This document shows, in pieces, positions 36,401 through 45,562 of a stretch of DNA of 64,000 nucleotides. The stretch lies in NCBI RefSeq assembly GCF_023156535.1, contig NZ_JALNMH010000003.1:285861-349860 (forward strand). The letters are read 5' to 3'. The notes beneath the pieces are model-generated. The model worked only from the letters and a program-made list of their open reading frames with translations, did not search any database and had not been told where the DNA came from. The DNA comes from Pseudomarimonas salicorniae. GTDB taxonomy: Bacteria; Pseudomonadota; Gammaproteobacteria; Xanthomonadales; Xanthomonadaceae. Made by a program: the position numbers and the translations under genes. Numbering within the stretch: position 1 is the first letter of the stretch; each line of letters starts with the position of its first letter.

Positions 36401-39400
36401 TCAGCCCGGCGCGGTGGGGGGCAATCTCAGGGTGATCTCGGTCCCCTGACCCGGCTGGCTCTCGACGCGGATCTGCCCCCCGAGCTTCTGGGTCACCAGG
36501 TTGTAGACGATGTGCAGACCGAGCCCGGTGCCGCCCTCGTTGCGCCGCGTGGTGAAGAACGGATCGAAGACCCGGCTGCGCACCGCCTCGGGCATGCCGA
36601 CGCCGTCGTCACTGAGGCGGATCTCCACGCTGCGGTCATCCCTCGCCCGGCAGCGGATCTGCATGCGGCCCCTGCCATCGCGCCCGAAGGCATGCACCAC
36701 GGCGTTCTGGGTGATGTTGGTAATCACCTGGCCGATGGCCCCGGGGAAGCTGTCGAGCACGATTCCGGGAGGACAGTCGACCTCCATGCTGATGTCACGC
36801 TGCTTCCACATGAGACGCAGGCTTTCCAGGACCTCCTCGAGGTAGGCGGCCAGATCGAACTCGCGACGGCCATCGGAGGTGCGGTCCACCGAGACCTGCT
36901 TGAAGTTGGCGATCAGCTGCGCGGCACGCTCCAGATTGCGCTCGATCATCGCAGTGGACTCCGACACCGTGCCGAGGAAACGGTCGAAGTCAGCCCTGCG
37001 CAGCTGGCCGGCTTCCACCTGGCCGCCCAGCCGCCCGCTGGCGTCGCGCAGCACGCTGCTGGCGGTGAGGGCGACACCCAGTGGCGTGTTCACCTCGTGG
37101 GCCACGCCGGCGACCAGCTGACCGAGCGCCGCCATCTTCTCCGAGCGGACCAGCTCCTGCTGGGTCTCCTCCAGCTGCTGCAACGCCTGCTCCGCGTGGT
37201 TCTTGGCCTCCTCGAGTGCCCGGGTGCGGCTGTCGAGTTCGCGCGTGCGCGCGGCCACCTGCACGGTCAGCCAATCGTTGCGCCGGGCCACGCTGGCCAG
37301 GCGCAGGCGATGCAGGAACCACAGCGCCACGATGGCCAGGCCCACCAGTGCGATGCGCGCCCACAGCGTCTGCCACCAGAATGGCGGCACCTGCAGGTGA
37401 AGGGAGCGCGGCTCGCTCCACTCGTTCCGGTTGCCGCTGGCCATGACAAGGAAGCGATAGCTGCCCGGCCGGAGTCCCGTGTAGGAGGCCAGCCGGCGGT
37501 CGGCGCCCACCTCGGTCCACTCGGTTTCCAGCGGATCCAGCCGGTAGCGGTAGTGCGTGCGCGCGGCGTCGACGTATTCCGGACTGGCGAACTGGATCTG
37601 CAGGCTGCGCACGCCGCCGCGGGGCAGCATCACCGACTCCCCTGGCCCCGAGTTGCCCAGCCCACGCCCCACGGACAGCTCCCGGCCATCGGCCTCGAGG
37701 TCGGAGATCAGCGGTACCGGGGGCAGCTCGGCGTGAGACCCGGAAATCCTGGACGGATCGAACAGGGTGAAGCCATCCATGCCGCCGAAGGCCAGGCGAC
37801 CGTCAGCAAAACGGGCCGACGCGGCATTGATGTAGTCACGCCCCAGCGTGCCGTCGCCGCGATTGAAGTTGCTGAACTCGTCGCTTCGCGGATCGAAGGC
37901 CGTCAGCCCCGAAGCGCTGCTCAGCCAGAGCACTCCGTCGGGGGCGACCTCGATGGACTTCAATGCGCCGTCGGACAGCCCGTCGCGCGAGTCGAGCATG
38001 CGGAAGCGGGCGGAGGCGGGGTCGCCCTCCTCCATCCGCAACTCCGCCAGCCCGCTGCCATTGGTGGCGATCCAGGCACGACCATCGGCACCTCGCGCGA
38101 AGGCCATCGGGGCCAGTGGCAGCCGCGGCGACGGGCCGGGCGCCGAAGCCGGGCCAAGTGCGTGACGGTGCAGCAGCGCACCACTCTCGGCGTCGAACCA
38201 GTACAGGCCGTCGTAGGCGCCGAGCAGGACCATCCGCTCGTCGAAGCGCTCGATGAAGGTGATCACGCGGGCAATCGGATGCTGCGAGTAAACCTCGCGA
38301 AACTCGCGGTCGAGCACCGCGAGCCCGAAGGGATCCACTGCCGTCCAGACCCGGTCGCCAACGAGCAGCATGCGCCGCAGCCGGCCCTGAGCCAGAGAGC
38401 CGGGCAGGACCCGGTCCTCGAACGCGCCGGTGGCTGGATCAAGAATACGCAGGCCGGTGGCGCGTCCGAACCACAGTCGTCCGTCGACGGCGAGCGCGCA
38501 GTAGTAGATCTGTTGGTCCTGACCCGGGCTCACTTCCCACAGCCTGCGCTGCCCGGTGTCAAAGCCGTACAGGCCACTGCCGGTTCCGATCCACAGGTCA
38601 TCACCGTCGGCCGCCAAGGCGATCGAGGAGGGATTGCGGAAGCCCACCGTCGCCGCAGTTTCTGCGGTGAAGCTGGCGAAACGGTTGTTCTCCGGGCTCA
38701 GCCAGGTGATCCCCTGGTTCCAGGACCCCACCCAGAGCGTGCCGTCGGCATCCTCGAGTATGGCCGCCACCACGCCCCCGCCGAGCCCGGTGCTGCTGAG
38801 CCGGCTGCTCCGGTAGCGAACAGACTCCACGATCTCGCCCTCCTCGATCCGCAGGCCGTCGAGACCATCCTCGCTGCCGACCCAGAGTCGGTCCTGCCGA
38901 TCGACATATACCGAGCGGACCAGCGGCGAACCCAGGCTTCGGGAGCCGCTGGCCACCGGAAGCTCCCTCCACCCGCCGCCCTCGACATCGCCCATCACCA
39001 CGCCGCGCTTGTCGAGGCCCACGAACAAGCGACCCTGGCGATCGAGCACGATCGAGGTCACCGGCGCGCCGGGATGCGGGAAACCATCGAGTGGAACAAG
39101 ACGCGCTGTATCGACGTCATAGCGCGCCGGTCCGGCATTGGTGCCGACCCAGAGCACGGAGCCCGACCCGCTGGTGATGCTGGTGATGCGGGCATCCGGC
39201 AGGCCTGCCGCCGGGTCGCCACCCGGCGGCCAGTGTTCGAAGCGATCCGCCTCGGGATTCCAGCGGGCGAGACCCGCCTCGGTACCGGCCCAGAGCCGGC
39301 CCTCGCGGTCCCGGTGCAGGGCCAGGGTCAGGTTCGAGCGCAGTCCCTCCGGACGCGAGGGGTCGACGCGGAAGGTGACGAAGCTCTGGTCCTGCGGCTC

Positions 39401-39817
39401 CCAGCGGCTGATGCCCTCCAGGGTACCGACCCACATGCGCCCTTCCTCATCCGGCAGCAGGGAAGTGATGTAGTTGTCGGCGATCTCGCCACTGCCCTCC
39501 CCGCGCGGGCTGAACACACGGTTCCGATAGCCGTCGAACTGGTTGAGCCCGTTGAGCGTGCCGATCCAGATCCGGCGCTCACTGTCCTGGGCGAGCGCGA
39601 GCACGCTGCTCTGTGACAGGCCACGCTCCGCATCCAGCCGCTGGAAGCGCGCCGCCGCGGGGTCTACGAAGGTCTCGGCCATGGCCAGCGCGGGCAGCCA
39701 GAGAAGCGCGAGGAGCAGGAAGCCCGGCCAGCGCGGGCCGCGAGGCCGCCCCCATTCCCCCGACGCGGCACCGGGTGCAGTCATCGCGTATCGCTCGGAC
39801 TGCGGGGCAGCACTCAT
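36401..39817 (-). CDS. propeller-type (Y_Y_Y) sensor histidine kinase
   Basis: 1138 residues from the ATG at 39817, which has GGAGG upstream and is followed by a signal sequence (WPGFLLLALLWLPALAMAE); 39784 is an alternative. The periplasmic part is two seven-bladed regulator propellers made of repeats like RIWIGTLNGLNQFD and RLWAGTEAGLARW, closed by a Y_Y_Y domain (TGLRPGSYRFLVMASG). One membrane helix (about 820-845) leads to a coiled coil, HisKA with VAHEVNTPLG (His ~907) and HATPase (ITNITQNAV, DDGVGMP, GGTGLGLHIV). There is no receiver domain, so it is not a hybrid, and no response regulator lies next to it. The class often senses polysaccharides or other polymers. Divergent from an ECF sigma gene. 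Confidence 0.92.
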   Translation of the reverse strand: MSAAPQSERYAMTAPGAASGEWGRPRGPRWPGFLLLALLWLPALAMAETFVDPAAARFQRLDAERGLSQSSVLALAQDSERRIWIGTLNGLNQFDGYRNRVFSPRGEGSGEIADNYITSLLPDEEGRMWVGTLEGISRWEPQDQSFVTFRVDPSRPEGLRSNLTLALHRDREGRLWAGTEAGLARWNPEADRFEHWPPGGDPAAGLPDARITSITSGSGSVLWVGTNAGPARYDVDTARLVPLDGFPHPGAPVTSIVLDRQGRLFVGLDKRGVVMGDVEGGGWRELPVASGSRSLGSPLVRSVYVDRQDRLWVGSEDGLDGLRIEEGEIVESVRYRSSRLSSTGLGGGVVAAILEDADGTLWVGSWNQGITWLSPENNRFASFTAETAATVGFRNPSSIALAADGDDLWIGTGSGLYGFDTGQRRLWEVSPGQDQQIYYCALAVDGRLWFGRATGLRILDPATGAFEDRVLPGSLAQGRLRRMLLVGDRVWTAVDPFGLAVLDREFREVYSQHPIARVITFIERFDERMVLLGAYDGLYWFDAESGALLHRHALGPASAPGPSPRLPLAPMAFARGADGRAWIATNGSGLAELRMEEGDPASARFRMLDSRDGLSDGALKSIEVAPDGVLWLSSASGLTAFDPRSDEFSNFNRGDGTLGRDYINAASARFADGRLAFGGMDGFTLFDPSRISGSHAELPPVPLISDLEADGRELSVGRGLGNSGPGESVMLPRGGVRSLQIQFASPEYVDAARTHYRYRLDPLETEWTEVGADRRLASYTGLRPGSYRFLVMASGNRNEWSEPRSLHLQVPPFWWQTLWARIALVGLAIVALWFLHRLRLASVARRNDWLTVQVAARTRELDSRTRALEEAKNHAEQALQQLEETQQELVRSEKMAALGQLVAGVAHEVNTPLGVALTASSVLRDASGRLGGQVEAGQLRRADFDRFLGTVSESTAMIERNLERAAQLIANFKQVSVDRTSDGRREFDLAAYLEEVLESLRLMWKQRDISMEVDCPPGIVLDSFPGAIGQVITNITQNAVVHAFGRDGRGRMQIRCRARDDRSVEIRLSDDGVGMPEAVRSRVFDPFFTTRRNEGGTGLGLHIVYNLVTQKLGGQIRVESQPGQGTEITLRLPPTAPG

Positions 39818-40103
39818 CCGTTGAGCCTCCGGGATCGGGCGGTCACCGGCCTCGGCCAGTGCGGAGCCCCACGTCGCGGAGCCCCTGGAAGCTAGGGTGC
39901 ACTTGCGCCGCGCGCGCAGGCAACCCCGGAATTCCCCTTGCGACGTTTCAGCGACCATGGATTCCTCTATTCTTCCCTCTCCGGGCGTGGGTGCTGCAGC
40001 CCTCAGCCGACCCGCTTTGCTAGGATTCGCCCTGGCAGCGGTGCCGGAGGCCACTCCCCGCTGCCGAACGAGCGATCCAGGCCCCGAGACTCGGCGAGCG
40101 GCA

Positions 40104-40664
40104 GTGAGCGAAGCGGACAGCGACGAAGACCTGATGCTCGCCTACGCAGCGGGCGATGCCGCGGCCTTCGACCGGCTCTACCAACGGTTCCGCAAGCCGC
40201 TGTTCGGCTTTCTGCACCGCGGCCTGCAGGATGCATCGATGGTCGAGGAGTGCTTCCAGGACGTGTGGACCCGGGTGATCAAGTCGCGGCGCAGCTACCA
40301 GCCCAGCGCGCGATTCTCGACCTGGCTGTTCCAGATTGCGCACAACCGCATGGTCGATGTCTGGCGCCGACAGCGCCCCAATGACTCGCTGGACGAGATG
40401 CTCGACGAGGGCCCGGGCCTGCCCGACACGGCCGATCCCTCGCCCGAAGCCAGCGCGGATGGGTTCCAGCAGCAGCGCCGCCTACGCGACGCGCTGGCCC
40501 GGCTGCCGCTGGAGCAGCGCGTCGCGATTCAGCTGCGGCTGGAGCGCGAGCTGTCGCTGGAAGAGATTGCCGAGGTCACCGGCAGCGGACGTGAGACGGT
40601 GAAATCGCGGCTGCGCTACGCGATGGACAAGCTGCGCCAGCATTTCGCGGGAGGCAGCCCATGA
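40104..40664 (+). CDS. ECF-family RNA polymerase sigma factor
   Basis: 186 residues from a GTG at 40104, chosen because SEADSDEDLMLAYAAGD is the normal start of sigma region 2; the frame is open for 69 more codons upstream without homology. Region 2 has FDRLYQRFRKPLFGF and the -10 binding helix (FSTWLFQIAHNRMVDVWRR); region 4 has LPLEQRVAIQLRLERELSLEEIAEVTG and the helix-turn-helix TVKSRLRYAMDKLR. Its stop overlaps the next gene (ATGA), typical of sigma/anti-sigma pairs. The 286 bp upstream (39818-40103) shows no clear promoter. Confidence 0.92.
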   Translation: MSEADSDEDLMLAYAAGDAAAFDRLYQRFRKPLFGFLHRGLQDASMVEECFQDVWTRVIKSRRSYQPSARFSTWLFQIAHNRMVDVWRRQRPNDSLDEMLDEGPGLPDTADPSPEASADGFQQQRRLRDALARLPLEQRVAIQLRLERELSLEEIAEVTGSGRETVKSRLRYAMDKLRQHFAGGSP

Positions 40665-41434
40665 GCGGAGCCGATCGGCTCGACCAGGAAGAGGCCCGCT
40701 GGGCCGAGGCGCTGCGTGGACTGCCCCAGCCGGGGCCATCCGAGGCGCTGGACCGCAGGGTGCTGGCCGCGGCCCGCGAGGCGGTTGCGCCGCGCCGGCC
40801 GCGTGCGCGGCGCTGGCACTGGGGGGGCGCCGCCGCGGCCGCCCTCGTCCTGCTCGCAGTAGCGCCACAGCTCTGGCGCCCGGGCGGCCAGCTGGCCCCC
40901 AGCCTCGAGGAGGCCCCCTTCGCCCCGCAGGAGACCATGAGCGACGCGGCCGGCGCACGCGAAACCGCCGGCGAGGCTCTCGAATCCGAACCCCTGGGCC
41001 GAGCCCGCTCGGAGGCGCCGTCGATGCAGGCAGCGCCCCCGCCACCCGCTGCCCTAGCCCCTGCGGCTTCCCCGCCCGCCGCGCCGCCCGCCGCGCAGAA
41101 GATCGCTCCCGAGCGCCGTCAGCAGGCTCCCACCGAGCTCGCCGAGGACGTGGCCATCGACCGCGTCACCGTCACCGGCTCGCGACTGAAGTCGACCGAG
41201 GCCGATGAGCGTGCAGATGCCGCGGAGCCTGCCCGGGCGGCAAAGCCTGCACCGGCCGGTTCGGCACGCCTCGATCCGCAGACCGTCGAGCTTCGCCTCG
41301 ATCGCATCCGTCGGCTGCGCGCCGACGGGGACGACGATGCCGCGGCGCGCGCGCTGCGCGAGCTGCTCAAGCTGCAGCCCGGCCTCGAGGTCCCGGAAGA
41401 CCTGCGCGACCTGCTTCCGGAGACGCCTCCCTGA
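40661..41434 (+). CDS. putative anti-sigma factor with Ala/Pro-rich periplasmic segment
   Basis: 257 residues overlapping the sigma gene. N-terminal ~50 residues are acidic/basic and probably cytoplasmic, then one membrane helix (about 53-68), then an Ala/Pro-rich stretch (about 115-150). At about residue 170 the sequence RVTVTGSRLK occurs, which resembles the plug-domain start of TonB-dependent receptors, an odd thing in this kind of protein. The C-terminal ~50 residues are a charged helix pair (LDRIRRLRADGDDDAAARALRELL). Anti-sigma function is inferred from overlap and topology; no ZAS zinc motif is seen. Confidence 0.65.
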   Translation: MSGADRLDQEEARWAEALRGLPQPGPSEALDRRVLAAAREAVAPRRPRARRWHWGGAAAAALVLLAVAPQLWRPGGQLAPSLEEAPFAPQETMSDAAGARETAGEALESEPLGRARSEAPSMQAAPPPPAALAPAASPPAAPPAAQKIAPERRQQAPTELAEDVAIDRVTVTGSRLKSTEADERADAAEPARAAKPAPAGSARLDPQTVELRLDRIRRLRADGDDDAAARALRELLKLQPGLEVPEDLRDLLPETPP

Positions 41435-42018
41435 TCACCCTCGCCTCGCCTCATTCGCTGGAACTGGAGGTCAAGAAGAGCCGTTTCCTCGCCACCGCCG
41501 TGCCGCTCGACGAGGGCCTGCCGGCCGAGGAGGCCCTGGCCTCCGCCTGCAGCGCAGATGCCCACCACAATTGCTGGGCGTGGCGCTTCGCGGATGCCTA
41601 CCGCAGCTTCGACGACGGCGAGCCGGGCGGCACCGCGGGCCGGCCGATCCTGGCCGCCATCGACGGCGCCGGGCTGGACCAGGTTCTGGTCGTGGTGGCG
41701 CGCTGGTTCGGCGGCGTCAAGCTCGGCGCCGGCGGTCTGGTCCGAGCCTACGGCGGGGCCGCAGCCGAATGCCTGCGCCAGGCACCGAGGCGCGTGGTCG
41801 AGGCGCGAACCCGATTGCGCGTGGAGGCCGGCTTCGAGCAGGTCGGCATGCTCTATACGCTCGCGGCACGCTTCGCTGCCGAGGTGATGGACGAAGAGCA
41901 TCACAGCGGCGGCGTGCGCTGGGAGCTGGACCTTCCGGCCGACCGGGCCGGCGATCTGGTCGCCGCACTGGCCGACGCCACGCGTGGGCAGGCACGGATC
42001 ATCGATGATGGGCACTGA
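41431..42018 (+). CDS. yigZ: YigZ/IMPACT-family protein, probable CTG start
   Basis: 195 residues if begun at the CTG at 41431, which overlaps the stop of the previous gene as CTGA. No ATG, GTG or TTG occurs in frame between the upstream stop (about 41206) and the GTG at 41500. Starting at 41500 would remove LELEVKKSRFLATAVPL, which aligns with the conserved YigZ start (EIKKSRF). The body has DAHHNCWAWRF, DDGEPGGTAGRPILAAI and VVVARWFGGVKLGAGGLVRAYGGA, the IMPACT fold signature. Role in the cell is poorly known (links to translation/stress in the eukaryotic relative). It overlaps the ABC transporter gene by 14 bp. Confidence 0.88.
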   Translation: MITLASPHSLELEVKKSRFLATAVPLDEGLPAEEALASACSADAHHNCWAWRFADAYRSFDDGEPGGTAGRPILAAIDGAGLDQVLVVVARWFGGVKLGAGGLVRAYGGAAAECLRQAPRRVVEARTRLRVEAGFEQVGMLYTLAARFAAEVMDEEHHSGGVRWELDLPADRAGDLVAALADATRGQARIIDDGH

Positions 42019-43789
42019 GTCCACCGCGGCCGACGCCACGCCACGCCCGCGTCCCTGGCAGACGCTGGCCGCGCTGTGGCCCCTGCTCAGCGAGCAGCGC
42101 CGTTTGCTGGCCCTGTGGCTGGGCTTCCTCGCCCTGTCCTCGGTGGCCACCCTCAGCCTGCCGGTGGCAGTGCGTTACATGATCGACCGCGGCTTCGCCG
42201 GGGACGATCCGTCCGCCATCGACCGCTGGTTCCTCGGCCTGTTCGGGGTTGCCGCCCTGCTGGCCGTGGCCACCGCGGGCCGCTTCTTCGCGGTCAGCCT
42301 GCTTGGCGAAAAGGTCGTCGCTGCGCTGCGCCGCCGCCTCTATGACCACCTGCTTGCGCTGGACATCGCCTTCTACGACCGCAGCCGAAGCGGGGAACTG
42401 GTGTCGCGGCTCTCCGCGGACAGCGAGCAGATCCGCTCGATGGTCGGCTCCAGCCTGTCGATCGCCCTGCGCAGCGTGGTCACCCTGCTCGGCAGCGCGG
42501 TGATGCTGGTCGCGACCAGCCCGCGCCTGGCCGCGATGGCCATGGTCGGCATCCCGCTCGTGGTCCTGCCCATCGTCCTGTTCGGCCGCCGCGTGCAGGC
42601 GGTCTCGCAGCAGAGCCAGGAGCGCATTGCCGAGGCCAATGCCCGGGCAGCGGAGACCCTGTCCGCCATGTCCACCGTGCGCGGATTCGCCCGCGAGCGT
42701 TTTGAATCACAACGCTTCGCCGAGGCCGTCGAGCGCGCCCTGCGTACCGCGCGCAAGCGCATCCGGACCCAGTCGCTGCTGACCGCCAGCGTCATCCTGC
42801 TCGTGTTCGGCGCGATCACCGCCGTGCTCTGGCTCGGCGCCAAGGACGTGGTCGCCGGGCGGCTCAGCGCCGGAGTGCTCAGCCAGTTCGTGCTGTATGC
42901 GGTGCTCGGCGCCGGCTCGGTCGGCGCGCTCAGCGAGGTCTGGGCCGAGGTCCAGCGCACCGCCGGCGGCCTTGCCCGCATCCGTCAGCTGCTGGACGAG
43001 GTGCCCGCGGTGGTGGCGCCGCCGCAGCCGCAGGCGCTGCCGGCGCGGCTGCGCGGCGCGGTGAGCTTCCGCGACGTCCGCTTCTGCTATCCCTCACGCC
43101 CCGATCAACCCGCTCTCGACGGCTTCTCGCTTGATATCGCCGAGGGCGAGACGGTGGCCCTGGTCGGCCCATCGGGCGCCGGCAAGAGCACGGTGCTGCA
43201 GCTGCTGCTGCGGCTCTACGATCCACAACAGGGCGAACTTCGCATCGACGGCCTGCCCCTGGTCGAGATTGATCCCTCGGCACTGCGCCAGCAGCTGGCG
43301 GTGGTGCCCCAGCACCCGGTGATCTTCGCCGCCAGCGCACGCGACAACATCCGCTATGGAGCCCTGGAGGCCGACGATGCCGCGGTCGAACAGGCCGCGC
43401 GCCTGGCCGAGGCGCATGGCTTCCTCTCGGCCCTGCCCGAGGGCTTCGACACCTGGCTCGGCGAGCGCGGCGCACGGCTTTCCGGGGGCCAGCAACAGCG
43501 CATCGCCATCGCCCGGGCTGTGCTCAAGGACGCCCCTGTGCTGCTGCTCGACGAGGCGACCAGCGCCCTCGACGCCGCCAGCGAGCAGAGCATCCAGCAG
43601 GCGCTGGAACGCCTGGTGCAAGGCCGCACCACGATCGTCGTCGCCCATCGCCTGGCCACCGTGCGCCGGGCCGACCGCATCGTCGTGATGGAGCACGGGC
43701 GGATCGTCGCCCAGGGCCGCCACGAGGCCCTGCTCGCGGCCGGCGGCCTGTATGCCGAGCTGGCACGGCTCCAGTTCGTCGACGGCTGA
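42005..43789 (+). CDS. ABC exporter half-transporter (MsbA-like)
   Basis: 594 residues from ATG at 42005 (42008 also possible). Six membrane helices in about residues 30-320 form a type I exporter domain with the elbow motif VRYMIDRGF. The nucleotide-binding domain has Walker A GPSGAGKS, the Q-loop, signature LSGGQQQR, Walker B VLLLDEATSALD and the switch His in VVAHR. It should act as a homodimer at the inner membrane; lipid, peptide or drug export is possible, and nothing nearby names the substrate. The start overlaps yigZ. Confidence 0.92.
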   Translation: MMGTESTAADATPRPRPWQTLAALWPLLSEQRRLLALWLGFLALSSVATLSLPVAVRYMIDRGFAGDDPSAIDRWFLGLFGVAALLAVATAGRFFAVSLLGEKVVAALRRRLYDHLLALDIAFYDRSRSGELVSRLSADSEQIRSMVGSSLSIALRSVVTLLGSAVMLVATSPRLAAMAMVGIPLVVLPIVLFGRRVQAVSQQSQERIAEANARAAETLSAMSTVRGFARERFESQRFAEAVERALRTARKRIRTQSLLTASVILLVFGAITAVLWLGAKDVVAGRLSAGVLSQFVLYAVLGAGSVGALSEVWAEVQRTAGGLARIRQLLDEVPAVVAPPQPQALPARLRGAVSFRDVRFCYPSRPDQPALDGFSLDIAEGETVALVGPSGAGKSTVLQLLLRLYDPQQGELRIDGLPLVEIDPSALRQQLAVVPQHPVIFAASARDNIRYGALEADDAAVEQAARLAEAHGFLSALPEGFDTWLGERGARLSGGQQQRIAIARAVLKDAPVLLLDEATSALDAASEQSIQQALERLVQGRTTIVVAHRLATVRRADRIVVMEHGRIVAQGRHEALLAAGGLYAELARLQFVDG

Positions 43790-43893
43790 GGGCAGGCAAG
43801 GGTCTAACCCGCTTGCGCATGGCGCGCATTGCGCCTAGCGTTGCGGCTCCGCAGCCATTTCGGGGGACGGAGGGTGTCGGAGCGCTTCCTGCC

Positions 43894-44364
43894 ATGATCC
43901 GTGCACTCCTCGTCACGGGCCTGCTTGCCGTAACCCTGGTCCACGCCACGCCCGCTGCCCGCGCGTCGGGGGAGACGCCGCATCCGGTTGTCATCCTGCA
44001 TCCCGGCGTCGCCACCACACCCGGATCCACCGAACTGCGGGCCATATTCAGCATGCGGCTGCGGCGCTGGCCCGATGGCAGCCCGGTGCGCGTCTTCACC
44101 CTGCCCGACAGCCACCCGACGCATCGGAAGTTTGCCGAAGGCAGCCTGCGCATCCTGCCCCATCTGCTGCGCCGCAGCTGGGACCGTCTGGTGTTCTCCG
44201 GCACCGGCGAAGCGCCCATCGAGGTGCGCGACGAGGCCGAGATGCTCCGACTGGTGGCCAGCACGCCCGGGGCAATTGGTTATCTGAGCGAACAGCCGCC
44301 AACGGAAGAGGTCCGGTCGATCCCGCTTGGGCCGGCAGTGAATGCAGGAGGAAATGTCCAGTGA
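43894..44364 (+). CDS. small PstS-like periplasmic substrate-binding protein
   Basis: 156 residues from the ATG at 43894, where a signal peptide begins (LLVTGLLAVTLVHATPAARA). The mature part has ELRAIFSMRLRRWPDGSPV, FTLPDSHPTHRKF, WDRLVFSGTG and TPGAIGYLSE, the second-half pattern of phosphate-type binding proteins. At half the usual length it cannot be a normal two-lobed transporter component. Its stop overlaps a porin gene (GTGA), which is followed by a GGDEF-EAL sensor, so it may be a sensory ligand-binding unit rather than an uptake protein. Confidence 0.75.
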   Translation: MIRALLVTGLLAVTLVHATPAARASGETPHPVVILHPGVATTPGSTELRAIFSMRLRRWPDGSPVRVFTLPDSHPTHRKFAEGSLRILPHLLRRSWDRLVFSGTGEAPIEVRDEAEMLRLVASTPGAIGYLSEQPPTEEVRSIPLGPAVNAGGNVQ

Positions 44365-45542
44365 CCCGGTTGCCAACTCTCGTCCTGCTGTTCGCCCTTG
44401 GCATCCTGGCCCCCGTGTCGGCCCTGGCCTCCGAACCGCTCAGGATCAGCGGCTTTCTTTCCCAGGGCTACCTTCACACCAGCCAGAATCCTTTCTTCCG
44501 CAAAGAGGAGGGAGGCAGTTTCGACTGGCAAGAGGCAGGTATCACCGCTTCCAAGCAGTTCTCGCCTCTGATCCGCGGCGCCGCCCAGCTGACCTACCGC
44601 CGCGCTGGAGATCTGCCTGGTGACCGGGTCTTCCTCGACTTCGCACTGATCGAGATCGACCTGTTGCAGAGCGAGCACACCCAGGCCGACCTGCAGCTGG
44701 GCCGGGTCAAGGTGCCTCTCGGGCTCTTCAACGAAACGCGCGATGTGCCGCAGACGCGGCTTGGGGTGCTGCCGCCGGCGTCCGTCTACTACGAAGCACT
44801 TCGCGAGCTCTCGGCCTCGACCGACGGGGCCAGGATCGATCTCGTGCAGGACGTCGGCGTTGCGCGCGTCCAGCTTGCCCTCGTAGGCGGCCGGCGCAGC
44901 AATGACACCACCGAAGTGGAGTTCCTTGCGCTCGGCGGCAACGTCCCCGGCGAACTCCCCGACGTGTCAATGAAAGCAGCCCATCTGGCGCTGGTCACGG
45001 CTGAGGAAAGGCTTCGCCTGGTGGCCAGCCACGTTCGCGCTGATCTCGACTACGAGCCCTCGGGGCCATCTGATCCGTTCGCCGCTGGCTCCCTTCGCGG
45101 CAGCTTCAGCGTCCTGTCCGCCGAGTGGCAGGCGGCCCGCTGGTATGTCCTCGGTGAGTACTCGCGGCAGCGCGCGAGGTTTCGCGACTTTGGCCCCCTG
45201 CTTCCGGACCGCACCGGCGATGGCGAGGGCTACTACACGCAGTTTGGCTGGCGCACGAGCCCCGCGCTGGAGCTGTTCGGCCGCCGTGAGCACTACTACG
45301 CCAGCAGGAGCGATCGCAGTGGCACCGAGCAGTTCCTGCCCGTGTTCGGCGTTGCCCACCTCGGCTACAGCAAGTCCTGGGTAGCCGGTCTGCGCTACGA
45401 CATCACGCCGGCCTGGACACTTCGCGCCTCCCATCACTGGATCGACGGCACGGGCATCCTGCCGAGATCGCAGATCAGCGACTTCCAGGCGCTTTCCCGG
45501 AAATGGGAGTTGTTCGCGGCCAGCGTCAGCTTCCGGTTCTGA
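44361..45542 (+). CDS. outer-membrane porin-like beta-barrel
   Basis: 393 residues, GTG start overlapping the preceding stop. A signal peptide (cleaved near VSALASEP) is followed by RISGFLSQGYLHTSQNPF, an opening typical of carbohydrate/phosphate-type porins, then amphipathic strands and a C-terminal Phe (AASVSFRF) for outer-membrane assembly. It is central in a three-gene unit with the PstS-like protein and the membrane GGDEF-EAL sensor. Specificity is not evident. Confidence 0.8.
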   Translation: MTRLPTLVLLFALGILAPVSALASEPLRISGFLSQGYLHTSQNPFFRKEEGGSFDWQEAGITASKQFSPLIRGAAQLTYRRAGDLPGDRVFLDFALIEIDLLQSEHTQADLQLGRVKVPLGLFNETRDVPQTRLGVLPPASVYYEALRELSASTDGARIDLVQDVGVARVQLALVGGRRSNDTTEVEFLALGGNVPGELPDVSMKAAHLALVTAEERLRLVASHVRADLDYEPSGPSDPFAAGSLRGSFSVLSAEWQAARWYVLGEYSRQRARFRDFGPLLPDRTGDGEGYYTQFGWRTSPALELFGRREHYYASRSDRSGTEQFLPVFGVAHLGYSKSWVAGLRYDITPAWTLRASHHWIDGTGILPRSQISDFQALSRKWELFAASVSFRF

Positions 45543-45562
45543 GGCCCGGACCAAGGCGCAAG

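Noticed and set aside
36512..39616. 1034-codon open frame on the plus strand opposite the sensor kinase
   Set aside because: Shadow of the propeller repeats; no recognisable domain, and the minus strand carries HisKA and HATPase motifs.
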